Source of the DNA: Nocardioides sp. 1609
Lineage (GTDB): Bacteria > Actinomycetota > Actinomycetes > Propionibacteriales > Nocardioidaceae
Assembly: GCF_004522105.1 (NCBI RefSeq)
Contig: NZ_SPUJ01000001.1
Span: 620,001 to 684,000, forward strand
Reading direction: 5' to 3'
Length of the DNA stretch: 64,000 bases
Shown here: piece by piece, positions 1 to 7,823 of the stretch
How the letters are laid out: each line of letters starts with the position of its first letter
Position numbering within the stretch: position 1 is the stretch's first letter
Position numbers and translations under genes: made by a program
The notes under the pieces: generated by a model
Database searches by the model: none
What the model saw: only the letters and a program-made list of their open reading frames with translations
What the model was told of the DNA's origin: nothing

Positions 1-1421
1 GCGACCAGACCACACCAGACGACCAGGACGCGTTCCACACCGAGTCGCACGACCCGGCGGTGCCGGAGGCCTACTCCGCCTTCATGCGGCAGGGATGGGG
101 CGACCAGGACAGCGACGTCCCGCGCCGCTCCGGCGCCGACCGGGCCGCCGAACGGCGGGCCCGCCTGGCCGCGCTGTTCCCGGGCGAGCGGCTGGTGCTG
201 CCCGGCGGCGGCTACAAGGTGCGTTCCTACGACACCGACTACCGGTTCCGGGTCGACACCGCCCACGTCTACCTCACCGGCAACCAGACCTCCGACGCCG
301 TCCTGGTCCTCGACGACGGCGAGGCCGTGCTCTACGCCCGGCCGCGCTCGGGGCGCGACACCGACGAGTTCTTCCGCGACCGCCAGTACGGCCAGCTGTG
401 GGTGGGCAAGCGGCCCTCGCTGAGCGAGCTCTCGGCGTCCCTCGGGCTGCCGGTCCGCCACATCGACCACCTCCAGGACGCCCTCTCGGGCTCGGGCAAG
501 ACCCGGGTCCACCGCGGTGTCTCGCTCGCGGTCGACCGCTCGGTGCCCGTCGACCGCACCCGCGACGACGAGCTCGCCCGGGTAGTCTCCGAGATGCGCC
601 TGGTCAAGGACGACTGGGAGGTCGCCCAGCTGCAGGAGGCGTGCGACATCACCGCGCTCGGCTTCGGCGACTCCGTCGCCGAGTGGGACCGGGTCCTCGA
701 GTTCGGCGAGCGCTGGATCGAGGGCACCTTCTTCCGTCGTGCCCGGGCGATGGGCAACGACATCGGCTACGACTCGATCGTCGGCGGAGGCTCGCACGCC
801 ACGACGCTGCACTGGATCGACAACGACGGCCCGATCACGCCGGGCAGCCTCGTGCTGCTCGACATGGGGGTGGAGGCGCGCAGCCTCTACACCGCCGACG
901 TCACCCGCACCCTGCCGGTCGACGGCCGCTACACCTCGCTCCAGCGCGACCTGTACGACCTCGTGCTGGCGGCCCAGGACGCCGGCATCGAGGCCTGCCG
1001 TCCGGGACTGCCCTTCGCCGGCACCCACGAGGCCGCGATGACCGTGCTGGCCCACGGGCTCGACGCGATGGGCCTGCTGCCGGTCTCCGCCGAGGAGGCC
1101 CTCGACCCGGAGTCGAAGGTCTACAGCCGGTGGACGCTGCACGGCACCAGCCACATGCTCGGCCTCGACGTCCACGACTGCGGCCAGGCCGCGCCCGAGT
1201 CCTACAAGGGCGCGCTCCTCGAGCCGGGCATGGTGCTCACCGTCGAGCCCGGCCTGTACTTCCAGGACGACGACCTGCTGGTGCCCGAGGAGCTGCGCGG
1301 GATCGGCATCCGGATCGAGGACGACCTGCTCGTCACCGCCGACGGTGCGACCAACCTCTCCGCCTCGCTGCCCCGCACGGCGGTCGACGTCGAGGCGTGG
1401 ATGGACGCGCACCGGCGCTGA
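1..1421 (+). CDS. pepP: Xaa-Pro aminopeptidase (aminopeptidase P family), 5' end outside window
   Basis: The reading frame is open from the first bases of the window, so the true start lies upstream; the first in-window candidate is GTG at 60. The product removes the N-terminal residue from Xaa-Pro peptides, using two metal ions in a pita-bread fold. Counting from GTG 60, the N-terminal creatinase-like domain covers about residues 30-165. The catalytic domain shows D268 (LLDMG) and D280 (TADVTRT), then HGTSHMLGLDVHD, TVEPGLYF and GIRIEDD, which supply the usual Asp, Asp, His, Glu, Glu metal ligands. All ligands are intact. It ends 69 bases before a gene on the other strand. The family is clear; substrate range is not. 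Confidence 0.93.
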   Translation, partial: DQTTPDDQDAFHTESHDPAVPEAYSAFMRQGWGDQDSDVPRRSGADRAAERRARLAALFPGERLVLPGGGYKVRSYDTDYRFRVDTAHVYLTGNQTSDAVLVLDDGEAVLYARPRSGRDTDEFFRDRQYGQLWVGKRPSLSELSASLGLPVRHIDHLQDALSGSGKTRVHRGVSLAVDRSVPVDRTRDDELARVVSEMRLVKDDWEVAQLQEACDITALGFGDSVAEWDRVLEFGERWIEGTFFRRARAMGNDIGYDSIVGGGSHATTLHWIDNDGPITPGSLVLLDMGVEARSLYTADVTRTLPVDGRYTSLQRDLYDLVLAAQDAGIEACRPGLPFAGTHEAAMTVLAHGLDAMGLLPVSAEEALDPESKVYSRWTLHGTSHMLGLDVHDCGQAAPESYKGALLEPGMVLTVEPGLYFQDDDLLVPEELRGIGIRIEDDLLVTADGATNLSASLPRTAVDVEAWMDAHRR

Positions 1422-1489
1422 GGTCCCCGCCTGCCGCACCCTCTGGCGCGGCGCCTCGACGGGTCAGCACGACGGCTCGGCGCGGCGGC

Positions 1490-2089
1490 TCAGCGCGGCG
1501 GCTCGGTGCCGAGGTCGAGGGCGGCGAGCAGCCGGCGCGCGCCCGACGTACCGACCAGACCCGTCATGACGGCGCACATCGACCGGTCGTCGAAGTAGAG
1601 CTCGACCCGCCCGCGCCCGGTGAGGCGCGCCCGGCGTCGCGCGGCCACCACGGCCCCGCGAGGGCACGTCCACGCTGACCGGTAGGGACGGCTGGACACC
1701 CGGCGACCCGGTCGTGCCGGGTCGTCGACCGTCGTGGGCGAGCCGCCGACCACGACCACCAGGTGGGCGTCGGTGACGAGGATCCCGTCGGCGTCCGCCA
1801 GGGCGGCGTGCAGGCCTGCGGCGCGTGACCCGGGCAGCCCCCACCGGGCGACACCGCCGAGGAGCCGGTCGATCCGGTCACCGCGGGCCCACCGCGGCAG
1901 CCACGACCCGGTGACCAGGTCGAGCAGGCCGTGCGACTCGGCGACCTCCCGGGTCACTCCGTACGGCGTGACCCGCTCGGCTCCCGGCGAGACCTGACCG
2001 GCCGGCGACCAGGCGCGCGGCACCTCGCCGTCGGGTACGGCGCCGCGCAGGCCCGGGTCGGTCAGCACCGAGCGCTCGATCCACGACAT
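1490..2089 (-). CDS. Conserved hypothetical protein
   Basis: 199 residues from an ATG at 2089. I recognise no family. The middle (about residues 95-115) is a hydrophobic strand-rich stretch containing ILVTDAHLVVVVGG, and the C-terminal third is basic and then strand-like (RVELYFDDRSMC). There is no signal peptide or clear membrane helix, so it is probably cytosolic. It reads toward the pepP end and lies 58 bases downstream of the membrane protein at 2148-2558, with which it may be co-transcribed. Codon use, with G or C in third positions throughout, supports real coding. Function unknown. Confidence 0.55.
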   Translation of the reverse strand: MSWIERSVLTDPGLRGAVPDGEVPRAWSPAGQVSPGAERVTPYGVTREVAESHGLLDLVTGSWLPRWARGDRIDRLLGGVARWGLPGSRAAGLHAALADADGILVTDAHLVVVVGGSPTTVDDPARPGRRVSSRPYRSAWTCPRGAVVAARRRARLTGRGRVELYFDDRSMCAVMTGLVGTSGARRLLAALDLGTEPPR

Positions 2090-2147
2090 CTGCGGCCCCT
2101 GCCCGCGGTGACGCCTGCCAAACCCGGCGGCGCCGTCGGGGGTCGGC

Positions 2148-2558
2148 TCAGCCGGGCGTCGGGTGCCGGCGGGCGCGCGCGGCCGTGGCGACCAGGCCCA
2201 CCACGAACGAGGCGAGCGCCATCGCGAACAGCACCATGACGACGCCGACCATGGCCAGCCCGGTGTCGTCCTCGGGCAGCGCGGTCGAGGCGAACGAGAC
2301 CGTGAAGCCGAGCGTCATCGCCAGCCCGGCGACGGCGGGGTGGAGCACCCGGAACGCCACGGCGGCCACCGCGAGCAGCGTGAGCACGCAGGCGGCGACC
2401 TGCCACGGGCGGTAGGGGCCGGCGGGGTACCCGGTGGCCGGGTCGGTGTAGTACTCGTGGTCCCACCCCATCCACCCCCACCAGCAGGCGGCCGCGGCTG
2501 CCGCGGTCGCCGCGGCGAGGAGGAGGGAACGGGCGATGGTCCGGCTCGACGTGGTCAT
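2148..2558 (-). CDS. Small four-helix membrane protein, unknown function
   Basis: 136 residues from the ATG at 2558 (MTTSSRT); an in-frame ATG 33 bases further upstream is possible, but the chosen start places a basic N-terminus directly before the first helix. Four hydrophobic segments are visible: around residues 8-25, 48-65, 72-90 and 105-128, ending in a short basic tail. The loop after helix 1 carries a tyrosine/proline-rich sequence (YYTDPATGYPAGPYRPW). It resembles generic actinobacterial integral membrane proteins; no catalytic motif is seen. It may form a two-gene unit with the hypothetical gene downstream (1490-2089). Confidence 0.6.
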   Translation of the reverse strand: MTTSSRTIARSLLLAAATAAAAAACWWGWMGWDHEYYTDPATGYPAGPYRPWQVAACVLTLLAVAAVAFRVLHPAVAGLAMTLGFTVSFASTALPEDDTGLAMVGVVMVLFAMALASFVVGLVATAARARRHPTPG

Positions 2559-2668
2559 GGGGCCAGCCTCGCGGGCGTGCGCGGTCGGCACATGAGTACG
2601 CCCACTCGACCTCCCGGCCCGAGGACATAGACTCGCCCGCGGGTCGGCGTCCTCGGACGCGGCCCTCC

Positions 2669-2742
2669 GCCTCCGTAGCTCAGCTGGATAGAGCAGCGGC
2701 CTTCTAATCCGCCGGTCGCAGGTTCGAGTCCTGCCGGGGGCG
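2669..2742 (+). tRNA. tRNA-Arg (anticodon TCT)
   Basis: The acceptor stem gcctccg (2669-2675) pairs with cgggggc (2735-2741) with one G-T wobble. The anticodon loop cttctaa (2701-2707) gives TCT at 2703-2705, reading AGA codons. The T arm gcagg/cctgc encloses ttcgagt. The last anticodon-stem pair is a C-T mismatch. CCA is not encoded. It is a rare-codon tRNA in so GC-rich a genome. Confidence 0.93.
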
Positions 2743-2769
2743 CCCGGACCGGTTCCTCGGGTGCCGGCG

Positions 2770-3336
2770 TCAGAGGACGCCGGTGTGGTCGAGCAGGATG
2801 CGCAGGCCGATCCCGATGAGGATCAGCCCACCGACGACCTCGGCCGGGCCGCGGAAGCGGGTGCCGGCCCGGTGGCCGAGCGCCACGCCGCCCAGCGAGA
2901 TCACGAACGTCGTCACGCCGATGAGGATCGCCGCGCCGACGATCGAGACGTCGAGGAACGCGAACCCGACGCCGACCGCGAGGGCGTCGATGCTGGTGGC
3001 CAGGCCGAGGACCAGCATCTCCCGCACCGGGATCCGGCCGTCGTCGGCGTCCGCGTCGGCGTCGGCGTGGAACGCCTCCCAGATCATCTTGGCGCCGATG
3101 GCGGCCAGGAGCCCGAACGCGATCCAGTGGTCGATCGCGGTGACGCGGTCGGCGAACCCGGTCCCGAGGAGCCAGCCGATCGCCGGCATCGCGGCCTGGA
3201 AGACGCCGAAGGTCAGGGCGAGCAGGACCGCGTCGGTGACGCGGAGCCGGCGCATCTGCAGGCCCTTGCCGATGGCCACGGCGAAGGCGTCGGCGGAGAC
3301 ACCGAGCGCGACGAGCAGGAGGGTGAGGAACGACAT
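2770..3336 (-). CDS. mntP: Manganese exporter MntP
   Basis: 188 residues with six membrane helices. The product is a LysE-superfamily pump that exports Mn2+ from the cytoplasm. The two internal repeats each carry the MntP signature: ALGVSADAFAVAIGKG in helix 1 (Asp16 region) and GLATSIDALAVGVGFAF in helix 4, each with a conserved Asp in the membrane. The acidic cytoplasmic loop has a short run of HADADADAD, which could bind metal. I chose the ATG at 3336 because it follows GAGAGG at a good distance and begins the first helix exactly; the frame is open further upstream, but that part is the riboswitch leader. The leader (about 3383-3535) is a Mn2+ riboswitch, which agrees with the function. 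Confidence 0.95.
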   Translation of the reverse strand: MSFLTLLLVALGVSADAFAVAIGKGLQMRRLRVTDAVLLALTFGVFQAAMPAIGWLLGTGFADRVTAIDHWIAFGLLAAIGAKMIWEAFHADADADADDGRIPVREMLVLGLATSIDALAVGVGFAFLDVSIVGAAILIGVTTFVISLGGVALGHRAGTRFRGPAEVVGGLILIGIGLRILLDHTGVL

Positions 3337-3382
3337 GGTGCGGGTGCCTCTCGTGTGGACGCCGGAGGCCCTTCGGGGGTCG

Positions 3383-3535
3383 CTTCGGCACGGATCGTGC
3401 CGAAGGTCTCGCTCACTCGGGCCCGCCTGGTGGGCCGGGCCGAGCGGTACGCCGGGTGGGCGGGCCCACCGGTATGTCGACGTACCTCCGCTCCTCACCA
3501 GGTGAGGCGCGGGAACTACTCCCCTTCGTTGCGGA
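3383..3535 (-). promoter_or_regulatory. yybP-ykoY (Mn2+) riboswitch in the mntP leader
   Basis: Read on the minus strand, the leader begins with CGAAGGGGAGTAG (about 3528-3516), has ACGTCGACATACC in the middle (about 3486-3474) and ends with GAGTGAGCGAGACCTTCG (about 3418-3401). These are the conserved blocks of the yybP-ykoY aptamer. Helix P1 can form between CGAAGG (3528-3523) and CCTTCG (3406-3401). Immediately downstream, CTTCGGCACG and CGTGCCGAAG (3405-3383) form a perfect 10-base-pair hairpin that uses the same CTTCG bases as P1, so the two structures exclude each other. Inference: Mn2+ stabilises P1, prevents the downstream hairpin and turns mntP on. No U-tract follows, so the off state may act on translation or through Rho rather than as an intrinsic terminator. 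The rest of the 340-base gap (3337-3676) holds only the add terminator. Confidence 0.88.
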
Positions 3536-3633
3536 GCCATCATTCCAGGACGGGCTCGGTCCCGCGAATCCGTCCGCCACCGGGCGCGGCGCGCCTCCGA
3601 CGGGCGGCCGACGTCCGGCGACATGCTGGGACC

Positions 3634-3662
3634 GGCCCCGCGGTGTATGAGACCGCGGGGCC
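3634..3662 (-). terminator. Hairpin terminator after the deaminase gene
   Basis: GGCCCCGCGGT (3634-3644) pairs perfectly with ACCGCGGGGCC (3652-3662) around a 7-base loop. It lies 15 bases past the stop of the gene at 3677-4696 and before the mntP leader, so it should insulate the two. There is no U-tract, as is usual in GC-rich actinobacteria. Confidence 0.65.
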
Positions 3663-3676
3663 CTGCACGTCCCGGG

Positions 3677-4696
3677 TCAGGACCCGACGTGGTCGGCGAT
3701 CTCCGCGAGCAGGCGGGTCTTGACGTCGTCGGGCGCGAACGACGACGTCACGCCCGCCCGGGCCAGGTCGGCGAGACCGTGCTGGTCGAGCCCGAGCAGG
3801 TCGGCGGCGATCTCGTACTCGCGGTTCAGGGTGGTGCCGAACATCGGCGGGTCGTCGGAGTTGACGGTGACCACGACGCCGGCGTCCACGAACGTCTTGA
3901 GCGGGTGGTCGGCGAGGGTGGCGACGGCGCGGGTGGCGACGTTGGACGACGGGCAGACCTCGAGCGGGATCGCCCGGTCGGCGAGGTGGGTGAGGAGGGC
4001 GGGATCGGCGGCGGCCGACGTGCCGTGGCCGATGCGCTCGGCGCCCAGCAGCCGGAGCGAGTCCCAGATCGTCTCGGGACCGGTGGTCTCCCCCGCGTGC
4101 GGCACCGAGTGGAGGCCGGCGGCGCGGGCGGCCTCGAAGTGCGGCGCGAACTGGGCGCGCGGGACGCCGATCTCCGGGCCGCCGAGCCCGAAGCCGACCA
4201 ACGCGTCGGGCCGGTGGTCGAGGGCGTAGCCGAGGGTCGCGTCGGCGGCGGGGAGGCCGGACTCGCCGGGGATGTCGTAGATCCAGCGCAGCACCAGCCC
4301 GAAGTCGCGCTCGGCCGCGACCCGGGCGTCCTCGATCGCCTCGGTGTAGCCCTCGATGGCGATCCCTCGGAGCACCGAGGTGTACGGCGTGCAGGTGAGC
4401 TCGGCGTACCGCACGGCCTGGCCGGTCGCGAGCTCACGGGCCACCTCGTAGGTGAGGTAGCGCACGTCGTCCGGGGTGCGGATGAGGTCGACGACCGCGA
4501 GGTAGACCTCGATGAAGTGGGCGAAGTCGCGGAACTCGTAGAACGCCCGCAGGGCCTCGGGGTCCGCCGGCACCGTGCCGGGGTGCCGCTCGGCCAGCTC
4601 GGCGACGATCCGCATCGAGGCGGACCCGACGTGGTGGACGTGCAGCTCGGCCTTGGGGAGGCCGGCCACGAAGGCGGCGTGGGGCGACTGGCTCAT
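3677..4696 (-). CDS. Adenosine deaminase family metallo-hydrolase (possibly aminodeoxyfutalosine deaminase)
   Basis: 339 residues, the normal length for the family. It hydrolyses the 6-amino group of a purine nucleoside with one Zn2+ in a TIM barrel. Visible ligands are H19 and H21 (LHVHH), H200 in VPHAGE with catalytic E203, H224 in RIGHGT, and the SDDP at 280-283. The N-terminal motif reads HVHHVGS instead of the usual HVHLDGA of true adenosine deaminases. In Streptomyces, proteins with this variant have been assigned to 6-aminodeoxyfutalosine deamination in the menaquinone pathway, so the substrate here is open. It follows the DsbA-like gene by 33 bases on the same strand and ends at a hairpin terminator. 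Confidence 0.85.
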   Translation of the reverse strand: MSQSPHAAFVAGLPKAELHVHHVGSASMRIVAELAERHPGTVPADPEALRAFYEFRDFAHFIEVYLAVVDLIRTPDDVRYLTYEVARELATGQAVRYAELTCTPYTSVLRGIAIEGYTEAIEDARVAAERDFGLVLRWIYDIPGESGLPAADATLGYALDHRPDALVGFGLGGPEIGVPRAQFAPHFEAARAAGLHSVPHAGETTGPETIWDSLRLLGAERIGHGTSAAADPALLTHLADRAIPLEVCPSSNVATRAVATLADHPLKTFVDAGVVVTVNSDDPPMFGTTLNREYEIAADLLGLDQHGLADLARAGVTSSFAPDDVKTRLLAEIADHVGS

Positions 4697-4729
4697 CCGG
4701 CGATGCTGCCAGTCGCGCCGCCCTGCCTG

Positions 4730-5449
4730 CTAGTTCTCGATCTTCTCGAACAGCTCCTCGTAGCTGCCGGTGAAGGTCTCGCCGTCGAGGATCACCGTCG
4801 GGGTGCCCTGGACGCCGGCGTCGACGGCCTCCTGGGTCGCCTCCTTGGCGAAGTCGTTCTCGCCCTCCTCGATGCCCGTGCGGACGGCGTCCTCGTCGGC
4901 ACCCGCCTCGACGGCCTTGTCGACCAGCCAGGCGGCGTCCGGGTACGGCTCGGCGCCCTCCTCGGGCTGCTCGGCGTAGAGCAGGTCGTGGAACTTCTTG
5001 GCGACCTCGGGTCCGGACTCCTCCAGAACGACGCCGAAGGCACCGGCCGACCGTGCGGAGTACGTGCCGAGGCGGTCGAGCAGGGTGAACGGGCGGTAGT
5101 CGACGAACACCTCGCCCTCGTCGGCGAGCTCGGCCAACCGATCGCCGGTCGCCTCCTCGAGCGCACCGCACGCCGGGCAGAGGAAGTCCTCGTAGATCAC
5201 CAGCGTGTGCGGTGCGTCCTCGGGGCCGATCGTGACGCCGTAGTCGCTGGACCCGGGGGCCGCGGCCTCCACGTCGTTCGAACGGCTGAAGAAGTAGATG
5301 ACGACCGCGAGGAGCACCAGCACGAGGGCGACGACGCCGCCGACCATGAGGTTGCGTCGGCGCGCAGCCGCCTGCTCGGCCTTCTTGATCTCGGCCAGGC
5401 GCGCGGCGCGCTGCTCGGCCCTCGCCTCGGTCTTGGACTTGCCGGCCAT
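4730..5449 (-). CDS. Membrane-anchored DsbA-like thioredoxin-fold protein
   Basis: 239 residues. A charged, probably coiled-coil cytoplasmic N-terminus (1-32) is followed by one helix (about 34-54) and an extracytoplasmic DsbA-type thioredoxin domain (about 68-239). The active-site CPAC is at 91-94 and the cis-proline GTPT at about 215-218, both needed for thiol-disulfide exchange. It probably forms or transfers disulfides in exported proteins. Its ATG directly abuts the stop codon of the upstream MauE/DoxX gene, so the two are translationally coupled and probably work together: the membrane partner with a Cys pair may be its redox partner. Confidence 0.88.
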   Translation of the reverse strand: MAGKSKTEARAEQRAARLAEIKKAEQAAARRRNLMVGGVVALVLVLLAVVIYFFSRSNDVEAAAPGSSDYGVTIGPEDAPHTLVIYEDFLCPACGALEEATGDRLAELADEGEVFVDYRPFTLLDRLGTYSARSAGAFGVVLEESGPEVAKKFHDLLYAEQPEEGAEPYPDAAWLVDKAVEAGADEDAVRTGIEEGENDFAKEATQEAVDAGVQGTPTVILDGETFTGSYEELFEKIEN

Positions 5450-5941
5450 CTAGACACCTTCCAGGTCGTGCTCGCGATCGTCGCGAGTGGTCGTACGGAA
5501 CAGGAGCGAGTCGAGGGACCACCGTCGAGAACCCGCCCACACCAGGAAGCCCGAGGCCGCCAGGAGGGCGACGTCGCGCGCGATCTCGTAGGGGTACTTC
5601 GAGGAGGCGTCGGGGTCGTAGCCGCCGCCGCCGAAGCAGCCGCAGTCGATCTCCATCCCGCGCGCCCACACCGACGCGATGCCGATGATGAAGCCGACGA
5701 ACAGGACCGCGGAGATCACCGCGGCGCCGCGAGTCATCAGGCCGAGGACGAGCGCGAGGCCGATGACGACCTCGACGGCCGGCAGGGCGTACCCGACGGG
5801 CTCCTCGAGCGCGCGCGGGAGGAGCTCGTAGGCCTGGACGGCGGTCACGCTGCCGAGCGGGTCGGTCAGCTTCGCCAGTCCGGCGTACAACCACACCCCG
5901 CCCACCACGAGGCGTGCAAGAACCGCGACCCACTGCTTCAC
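5450..5941 (-). CDS. DoxX/MauE-family membrane protein
   Basis: 163 residues with four membrane helices (about 5-22, 50-68, 72-92, 121-137). The family includes MauE, needed for disulfide formation in methylamine dehydrogenase, and DoxX-like quinone-linked proteins. A CGCFGGGG motif (C100 and C102) sits at the end of helix 3, a likely redox pair facing outward. It is the first gene of a coupled pair with the DsbA-like gene, the stop codon touching the next start. Inference: it passes electrons between that thioredoxin-fold protein and the quinone pool. It is transcribed divergently from oligoribonuclease. Confidence 0.82.
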   Translation of the reverse strand: MKQWVAVLARLVVGGVWLYAGLAKLTDPLGSVTAVQAYELLPRALEEPVGYALPAVEVVIGLALVLGLMTRGAAVISAVLFVGFIIGIASVWARGMEIDCGCFGGGGYDPDASSKYPYEIARDVALLAASGFLVWAGSRRWSLDSLLFRTTTRDDREHDLEGV

Positions 5942-6012
5942 AGGGCCAGACGGTAGTCGCTGGGACTGAGCCGTCGCTGAGAAAGGCCGGCGGGCACGTA
6001 GGGTGGCCGATC

Positions 6013-6660
6013 GTGAACGAACGCCTGGTGTGGATCGACTGCGAGATGACCGGCCTCGACCTCGGCGCCGACGCGCTGGTGGAGGTCGCGGCCCTGGTCA
6101 CCGACTTCGACCTCAACGTCCTCGGCGACGGGGTCGACATCATCATCAAGCCGCCCGCCGAGGCCCTGGAGCAGATGATCGAGTTCGTCCGCTCTATGCA
6201 CACCTCCTCCGGGCTCCTCGAGGAGCTCGAGCACGGCGTGAGCCTGGCCGAGGCCGAGGAGCAGGTGATGGCCTACCTGCGGGAGCACTGCGCCGAGGAC
6301 AGCCGTCCCCCGCTCGCGGGCAACACCGTCGCCACCGACCGCTCGTTCCTGGCGCGCGACATGTCCGAGCTCGACGCGTTCCTGCACTACCGGATCGTCG
6401 ACGTCTCCTCGATCAAGGAGCTGTCGCGGCGGTGGTTCCCGCGGGCCTACTTCGCGGCCCCGACCAAGCGCGGCAACCACCGGGCGCTGGCCGACATCCA
6501 GGAGAGCATCGAGGAGCTGCGCTACTACCGCGACACCGTCTTCGTCGCTCCGCCCGGCCCCGACTCGGCGTCCGCGAAGGAGGTCGCCCGCCGTCACGGC
6601 GGCGCCCTCACCGGCCTCGGACCGACCGCGGACGCAACCGATTCTGAACCCGGCGCCTGA
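6013..6660 (+). CDS. orn: Oligoribonuclease
   Basis: 215 residues from the GTG at 6013. The frame is open upstream, but VNERLVWIDCEMTGLDL is the conserved start of the family. It is a DEDDh 3'-5' exoribonuclease that degrades the 2-5 nucleotide end products of RNA decay and pGpG. Acidic residues D9 and E11 (DCEMTG), the Asp in NTVATDRSF, HYRIVDVSS and the KRGNHRALADIQ block (catalytic His and last Asp) are all present. There is a C-terminal extension of about 30 residues beyond the E. coli protein. It is followed by tRNA-His. Confidence 0.95.
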   Translation: MNERLVWIDCEMTGLDLGADALVEVAALVTDFDLNVLGDGVDIIIKPPAEALEQMIEFVRSMHTSSGLLEELEHGVSLAEAEEQVMAYLREHCAEDSRPPLAGNTVATDRSFLARDMSELDAFLHYRIVDVSSIKELSRRWFPRAYFAAPTKRGNHRALADIQESIEELRYYRDTVFVAPPGPDSASAKEVARRHGGALTGLGPTADATDSEPGA

Positions 6661-6701
6661 TACGTCTACACTTCAACCGGTCCCGACCACGTCGGGACGA
6701 T

Positions 6702-6778
6702 GGTGGGTATAGCTCAGCTGGTAGAGCGCCGCCTTGTGGTGGCGGATGTCGCGGGTTCAAGTCCCGTTACTCACCCCA
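6702..6778 (+). tRNA. tRNA-His (anticodon GTG)
   Basis: The acceptor stem gtgggta (6703-6709) pairs with tactcac (6768-6774). The extra G at 6702 (position -1) faces C73 at 6775, the hallmark of tRNA-His. The loop ttgtggt (6734-6740) gives GTG at 6736-6738. CCA is encoded at 6776-6778, unlike the other tRNAs here. Confidence 0.96.
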
Positions 6779-6790
6779 ACGTGATCGATC

Positions 6791-6823
6791 GAGCCCCCGG
6801 CCCTCTCCCTCGGCCGGGGGCTC
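6791..6823 (+). terminator. Terminator of the orn/tRNA-His unit
   Basis: GAGCCCCCGGCC (6791-6802) and GGCCGGGGGCTC (6812-6823) form a perfect 12-base-pair stem with a 9-base loop, 13 bases after the tRNA. No strong T-run follows. Confidence 0.75.
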
Positions 6824-6926
6824 GGTCGTCGTCCGGGGCGCCAGCGACCTCGTCGAACGGGTCCGTCCGCACCGGGCGCGCGCACCACGGACCGCCGCCG
6901 CCGCCCCGACGCGGCGAGGCCCACCA

Positions 6927-6947
6927 TTGCCTGACTAAGGTCAGACA
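6927..6947. promoter_or_regulatory. Probable MarR-type operator
   Basis: The sequence TTGCCTGACTAAGGTCAG contains the inverted repeat CTGAC (6931-6935) / GTCAG (6940-6944) and ends two bases before the GTG start of the MarR-GNAT gene. Similar TTGCCTGAC-type sites lie before many actinobacterial marR genes. The position suggests autoregulation and a leaderless or very short-leader transcript. Confidence 0.6.
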
Positions 6948-6948
6948 G

Positions 6949-7821
6949 GTGAGCACAGGCCTGGCGACAGACACGCTGCGACGCTTCAACCGGACCTACA
7001 CCCAGCGCATCGGGGTCCTGGAGGAGTCGTTCCTCGGGCTCGGCCTGCCGCTCGGCGCGGCCCGGCTCGTCTTCGAGATCGGCGCCTCCGGCGCTGCGGT
7101 GCGCGACCTGCGCGACCGCCTCGGTCTCGACTCCGGCTACCTGAGCCGGCTGCTCCGCGACCTGGAGTCCCGGGCACTGGCGAGCACGGCACCCGACCCG
7201 GCGGACCGCCGCCGCCGCCACGCCACCCTGACCGACGCCGGCCGGGCGCTGCTGGAGCGCCTGGAGACGAGGTCCGACGAGCTGGCGCTGCGCCTGGTCG
7301 CGCCGCTGACCGAGCGTCAGCTCGACCGGTTGACCGAGGCCCTCGCGACGGCCGACCTGCTGGTGCGCGCGGCCACCGTGGTCCTGCGCGCGGTCGACCC
7401 GACCGGCCCCGCGGCGACTGAGAGCATGGACCGGTACTTCGCCGAGCTCGCCGACCGGTTCCCGGACGGCTTCGACCCGGGCACCCCCTCGCCCCTCGAC
7501 TGCTTCACGGTCGCGACGAGCGACGGCACCCCGGTCGCCTGCGGGGGGTTGCAACGCATCGCCGACGACGCCACGGCGACCGTCGACGAGATCAAGAGGA
7601 TGTGGGTCGACCCGTCGTGGCGCGGAGCCGGGCTCGGGTCACGGTTGCTGCGGCACCTCGAGGACGTCGCCCGCAGCCGGAGGGCGACGGCGATCCGCCT
7701 CGACACCAACGGGACCCTCTCCGAGGCGATCGCGATGTACGAGCGAAGCGGGTACCGGAGGATCGGGCGCTACAACGACAACCCGTACGCCGAGCTCTTC
7801 TTCGAGAAGACCTTGGCCTGA
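6949..7821 (+). CDS. MarR-family regulator fused to a GNAT acetyltransferase
   Basis: 290 residues from the GTG at 6949. The N-terminal part (about 1-140) is a MarR winged helix: helix-turn-helix around LRDRLGLDSGYLSRLLRDLE and a basic wing (DPADRRRRHATLT). The C-terminal part (about 155-290) is a GNAT domain with the acetyl-CoA loop RGAGLGSRLL and the terminal YERSGYRRIGRY signature. Such fusions are a known family; the effector and acetylated substrate are not known. The GTG start is preferred because it follows a palindromic operator immediately and the upstream open frame runs into tRNA-His. It converges with the acylase gene through a short repeat region. Confidence 0.87.
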   Translation: MSTGLATDTLRRFNRTYTQRIGVLEESFLGLGLPLGAARLVFEIGASGAAVRDLRDRLGLDSGYLSRLLRDLESRALASTAPDPADRRRRHATLTDAGRALLERLETRSDELALRLVAPLTERQLDRLTEALATADLLVRAATVVLRAVDPTGPAATESMDRYFAELADRFPDGFDPGTPSPLDCFTVATSDGTPVACGGLQRIADDATATVDEIKRMWVDPSWRGAGLGSRLLRHLEDVARSRRATAIRLDTNGTLSEAIAMYERSGYRRIGRYNDNPYAELFFEKTLA

Positions 7822-7823
7822 CG

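Noticed and set aside
3623..5956. Very long open frame (777 codons) on the + strand across the deaminase and DsbA/MauE genes
   Set aside because: It is antisense to well-recognised genes; GC-rich third positions keep the opposite frame open and its protein is low-complexity Arg/Gly/Val.
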